Positions 61,457-64,000 of a stretch of DNA of 64,000 bases are shown here, piece after piece; position 1 is the stretch's first letter; every line of letters begins with the position of its first letter. The notes below the pieces were generated by a model. It was not told the origin of the DNA, made no database searches, and saw only the letters and a program-made list of their open reading frames with translations. The position numbers and the translations under genes were made by a program. The DNA comes from Micromonospora citrea (GTDB lineage Bacteria > Actinomycetota > Actinomycetes > Mycobacteriales > Micromonosporaceae): assembly GCF_900090315.1 (NCBI RefSeq), contig NZ_FMHZ01000002.1, positions 7,081,281-7,145,280 of the forward strand, written 5' to 3'.

Positions 61457-63138
61457 GTGCGGACAGTCAGCAGGAGGACGTTCGGAAAGCTCGTCGGCGC
61501 GGCCGGCGCCGGTGCCGCCGGTGCCGGCACACACTGCTCCACGCGCCGGCGCGGGCGGCGGACGGGTGGGTCGCCACCGGCACCGCGGTTGCCGGGCTGA
61601 GCAGCTTCGACGACACCATGAAATCGTTCATGCAGGCGCGCGGTGTCAGCGCCGGGCAGCTCGCGGTGGCGTACAACGGCCGGCTCGTGCTGGCCCGGGG
61701 CTACGGCAACAACTCGGCGGAGACGATCCAGCCCACGTCGCTGTTCCGCATCGCGAGCCTCAGCAAGTCGCTCACCGCCGCGGCGGTGCTCCGGCTGGCG
61801 CAGGACGGCCTGGTCGGCCTCGACGACCCGGTGACCTCGGTGCTGGACTTCATCCCGCCGACCGGCCAGTCCGTCGACCCGAGGATGCCGCAGGTGACCC
61901 TGCGGCGGTTGCTGCAGCACCTCGGCGGCTGGGACCGGGACCTCACCTTCGACCCCCTGCACGGCCGCGACCACGTCATCGCGCAGGCGCTGGGCGTTCC
62001 GCTGGAGCTGCGCAAGGAGGACGTCCTGCGCTACATGTCCGGCCAGCCGCTGCAACACGACCCGGGCAGCACCGTGGCGTACAGCAACTACGGCTACTTC
62101 CTCGCCGGCCGGGTCGTCGAGAAGGTCACCGGCCTGTCCTACGAGGCGTACGTCAAGCAGAAGCTCCTCGCGCCGCTGGGCATCACCCGGATGGCGCACG
62201 GGAAGGCCCTGACGCGGCTCGCCGGCGAGGTCGGCTACCGGTCGCAGTACACGGGGCGCACCGTCCTGGACGACTCGGGCACCATCGTGCCGGCCCCGTA
62301 CGGCACCTTCAGCATGAGCCTGCGCGACGCCAACGGCGGGTGGGTCGCCTCGGCGGTGGACATGGTCCGCTGGGCCACCATGCTCGACGGCGCCGGTGGC
62401 GTGCTCGACGGCGCCTCGCTGGCCAAGGTCACCGCGGTGCCTTCGACGGGCGTGAACGGCAACGGCTGGTACTACGGCCTCGGCTGGGCCGTGCGCCCCT
62501 TCGCCACCAGCGGCGGGACGAAGTACACATCTGGCACACCGGCAGCCTGGCCGGCACCTACACCCTGCTGGTCAAGAGCTACCAGGGCATGAGCTGGGCG
62601 GCGCTGTTCAACCAGCGCGACGACCCCTCCGGCCTCAACTACGGGCGACATCGACAGCGCGCTGTGGGCCGCCTCCCGCCAGGTGACCAGCTGGCCGACG
62701 CACAACCTCTGGTCGACGTACTTCAGCCCGTGGAGCGTGGTGGTGGACAACACCACGGCCGGCCGCTTCACCGCCAGCAGCAACTGGGCCGTCGCGTCGA
62801 GCCTCACCGGCCGGTACGGCACCAACTACCGGCGGGCCGCCCCGGTCGCCGCCAGCGACGTCGCCTGGTACAAGGTCGACGTCCCCGAGACCGGCACCTA
62901 CCGGGTCGACGTCTGGTACCCGGCGTCCACCGGCAACAGCGCCGCCACCCCCTACATCGTGGCCACCTCGACGGGCAACAAGACGGTGCACGTCGACCAG
63001 CGCAGCAACGGCGGGACGTGGCGCTCGCTGGGCACCTTCACCCTCGCCCGGGGCGACGGCAACAAGGTCGGCGTGAGCCGGTGGACCTCGGGCACCGGCC
63101 ACGTGGTCGCGGACGCCGTACGCGTCACCCGGGTCTGA
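61457..63138 (+). pseudogene. Tat-exported serine hydrolase (beta-lactamase family) with golvesin-like C-terminal domain, frameshifts
   Basis: The GTG at 61457 after GGGGAG gives VRTVSRRTFGKLVGAAGAG, a Tat signal. The catalytic domain has SLSKSL (SxxK) and YSNYGY (YxN), with the KTG-like HTG near 62540 once the frame is restored. The C-terminal 150 residues (NTTAGRFTASSNWAVAS..., GTNYRRAAPVAASDVAWYKVDVPETGTYRVDVWYPAST) form a golvesin-like sandwich domain. Breaks are near 61530, 62528 (one base lost) and 62643 (one base gained). Probably a secreted esterase or peptidase. Confidence 0.82.
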
Positions 63139-63168
63139 GCCACCGGGGCGCGCGCGGGCGCCCCTCCC

Positions 63169-63201
63169 GCTGGTGGCCCGCCCGGCGGGTGGGCCACCAG
63201 C
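63169..63201. terminator. Strong hairpin terminator
   Basis: GCTGGTGGCCC at 63169-63179 pairs perfectly with GGGCCACCAGC at 63191-63201. The internal sequence can extend the stem by four pairs including a G-T. It follows the hydrolase stop by 30 nt. No T-run. Confidence 0.82.
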
Positions 63202-63275
63202 GCCGCGCGGGACAATGGGTGCTCCGCCCGCGTCCCGGCGAGGGAAGGGTCACCATCGGCAGGAGAACGATCAGC

Positions 63276-64000
63276 GTGTCGGAAACATCCCGGTCGCCAT
63301 CGTCGGCGGCGGACGACCTGCGCGCCGACTGCGCCCGGTGCTTCGGGCTCTGCTGCGTCGCGCCCGCCTTCTCCGCGTCGGCGGACTTCGCCATCGACAA
63401 GCCCGCCGGGCAGCCCTGCCCGAACCTGCGGGCCGACTCGCGCTGCGGCATCCACGCCGACCTGCGCGACCGCGGCTTCCCCGGCTGCACCGTCTTCGAC
63501 TGCTTCGGCGCCGGGCAGCGGGTGGCCCAGCACACCTTCGGCGGGCGGGACTGGCGCGAGGCGCCGGGGAGCGCCGCGCGCATGTTCGACACGTTCGCCG
63601 TGATGCGACCGCTGCACGAGCTGCTCTGGTACCTGACCGAGGCGCTGGCGCTGCGCCCGCCGCAGCCGCTGCGCGACGAACTCGCCGCCGCGCGCGCCGA
63701 GACCGAGCGGCTGGCCCGGGGGACCCCGGAGACGCTGCTGGCGATCGACGTGGACGCCTACCGGGGCCGGGTGAACCCGCTGCTGTCCCGCGCCGGGGAC
63801 GCGGCGCGGGCGCGGGGCGGCCGGCCCGGCGCGGACCGGCGGGGCGCCCGGTTGTTCGGCGCCGACCTGCGCCGGGCCGACCTGCGCCGGGCGAACCTGC
63901 GCGGGGCGCTGCTGATCGGCGCGGACCTGCGCGGCGTCGACCTCGGCCTGGCCGACCTGACCGGGGCCGACTGCGCGGGCGGACCTGCGCGGGGCGGACC
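63276..64000 (+). CDS. Cys-rich pentapeptide-repeat protein (partial, C-terminus outside window)
   Basis: From the GTG at 63276, 15 nt after the start of AGGAGAA, the N-terminal domain has a cysteine motif CARCFGLCC...C...C (residues about 20-75), resembling a small Fe or Zn site. The C-terminal region is a run of pentapeptide repeats (A(D/N)LxG type): LFGADLRRADLRRANLRGALLIGADLRGVD. These form a right-handed beta-helix. The frame shifts near 63972 (two single-base losses relative to perfect repeats), and the gene runs off the window. The product is probably intracellular. Function is unknown. Confidence 0.75.
   Translation, partial: MSETSRSPSSAADDLRADCARCFGLCCVAPAFSASADFAIDKPAGQPCPNLRADSRCGIHADLRDRGFPGCTVFDCFGAGQRVAQHTFGGRDWREAPGSAARMFDTFAVMRPLHELLWYLTEALALRPPQPLRDELAAARAETERLARGTPETLLAIDVDAYRGRVNPLLSRAGDAARARGGRPGADRRGARLFGADLRRADLRRANLRGALLIGADLRGVDLGLADLTGADCAGGPARGG

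Noticed and set aside
1..64000. tRNA, rRNA, transposases, integrases or att sites
   Set aside because: I found no cloverleaf-like sequence, rRNA core or recombinase motif on either strand by reading. A tRNAscan/Infernal search would be decisive.

Overview
The window is very GC-rich (codon third positions almost all G or C) and almost certainly comes from an actinomycete of the Micromonosporaceae (Micromonospora type). The evidence is a mycothiol-dependent formaldehyde dehydrogenase at the left edge, an EthA/EthR-like monooxygenase-repressor pair, SARP and STAND/TPR proteins, several apparently leaderless genes, and GTG/TTG starts with 4-nt GTGA or ATGA overlaps throughout. It is chromosomal. 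I see no rRNA, tRNA, transposase, integrase or CRISPR array.

Layout. 0-11 kb holds small metabolic and regulatory units: mscR (partial), a DoxX protein, a GntR-MFS pair, a CapA-like protein, and a hydrolase-SDR-Baeyer-Villiger monooxygenase operon divergent from a TetR gene across a perfect palindrome. These are followed by two unknown genes and a WYL regulator. 11.5-24.9 kb is the most unusual part: six tightly packed, mostly coupled same-strand genes. They encode a small protein, a leaderless-type (no signal peptide) M14 carboxypeptidase with a CFI-box C-terminus, a 1105-residue DUF6603-like protein, and three further large proteins (878, 1284 and 508 residues) with no function I can assign. 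25-31 kb continues on the same strand with a coupled ABC-type operon. Its ATPase has lost every catalytic motif and its two permeases are fused into one chain. It ends in a membrane-anchored STAND/TPR protein whose P-loop lysine is also missing.

31-38 kb holds ArsR-SRPBCC, MocR/LysE/B3-B4, small genes, an MBL-fold hydrolase and a multicopper oxidase. 38-45 kb holds three secreted beta-propeller paralogues on alternating strands, one with a FIMAH-type C-terminus. 45-49.5 kb holds an LLM flavin oxidoreductase fused to hemerythrin, archease convergent with the RNA ligase RtcB, and a GNAT enzyme. 49.6-53.8 kb holds a NhaP-type antiporter and an ABC-2 exporter transcribed divergently. Each has the same 24-nt element in its 5' leader, a candidate shared cis-regulator.

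54-64 kb holds a sugar-type ABC importer operon, a secreted BNR-repeat protein, a Tat-exported serine hydrolase with a golvesin-like domain, and a pentapeptide-repeat protein cut by the window edge. In this last stretch nearly every gene is broken by isolated 1-2 base losses, mostly in G/C (once A) runs. The pattern looks like sequencing error rather than decay, although true remnants are present too: GT2 at 4.8 kb, extradiol dioxygenase at 35 kb, SARP at 53.9 kb and SDR at 61 kb.
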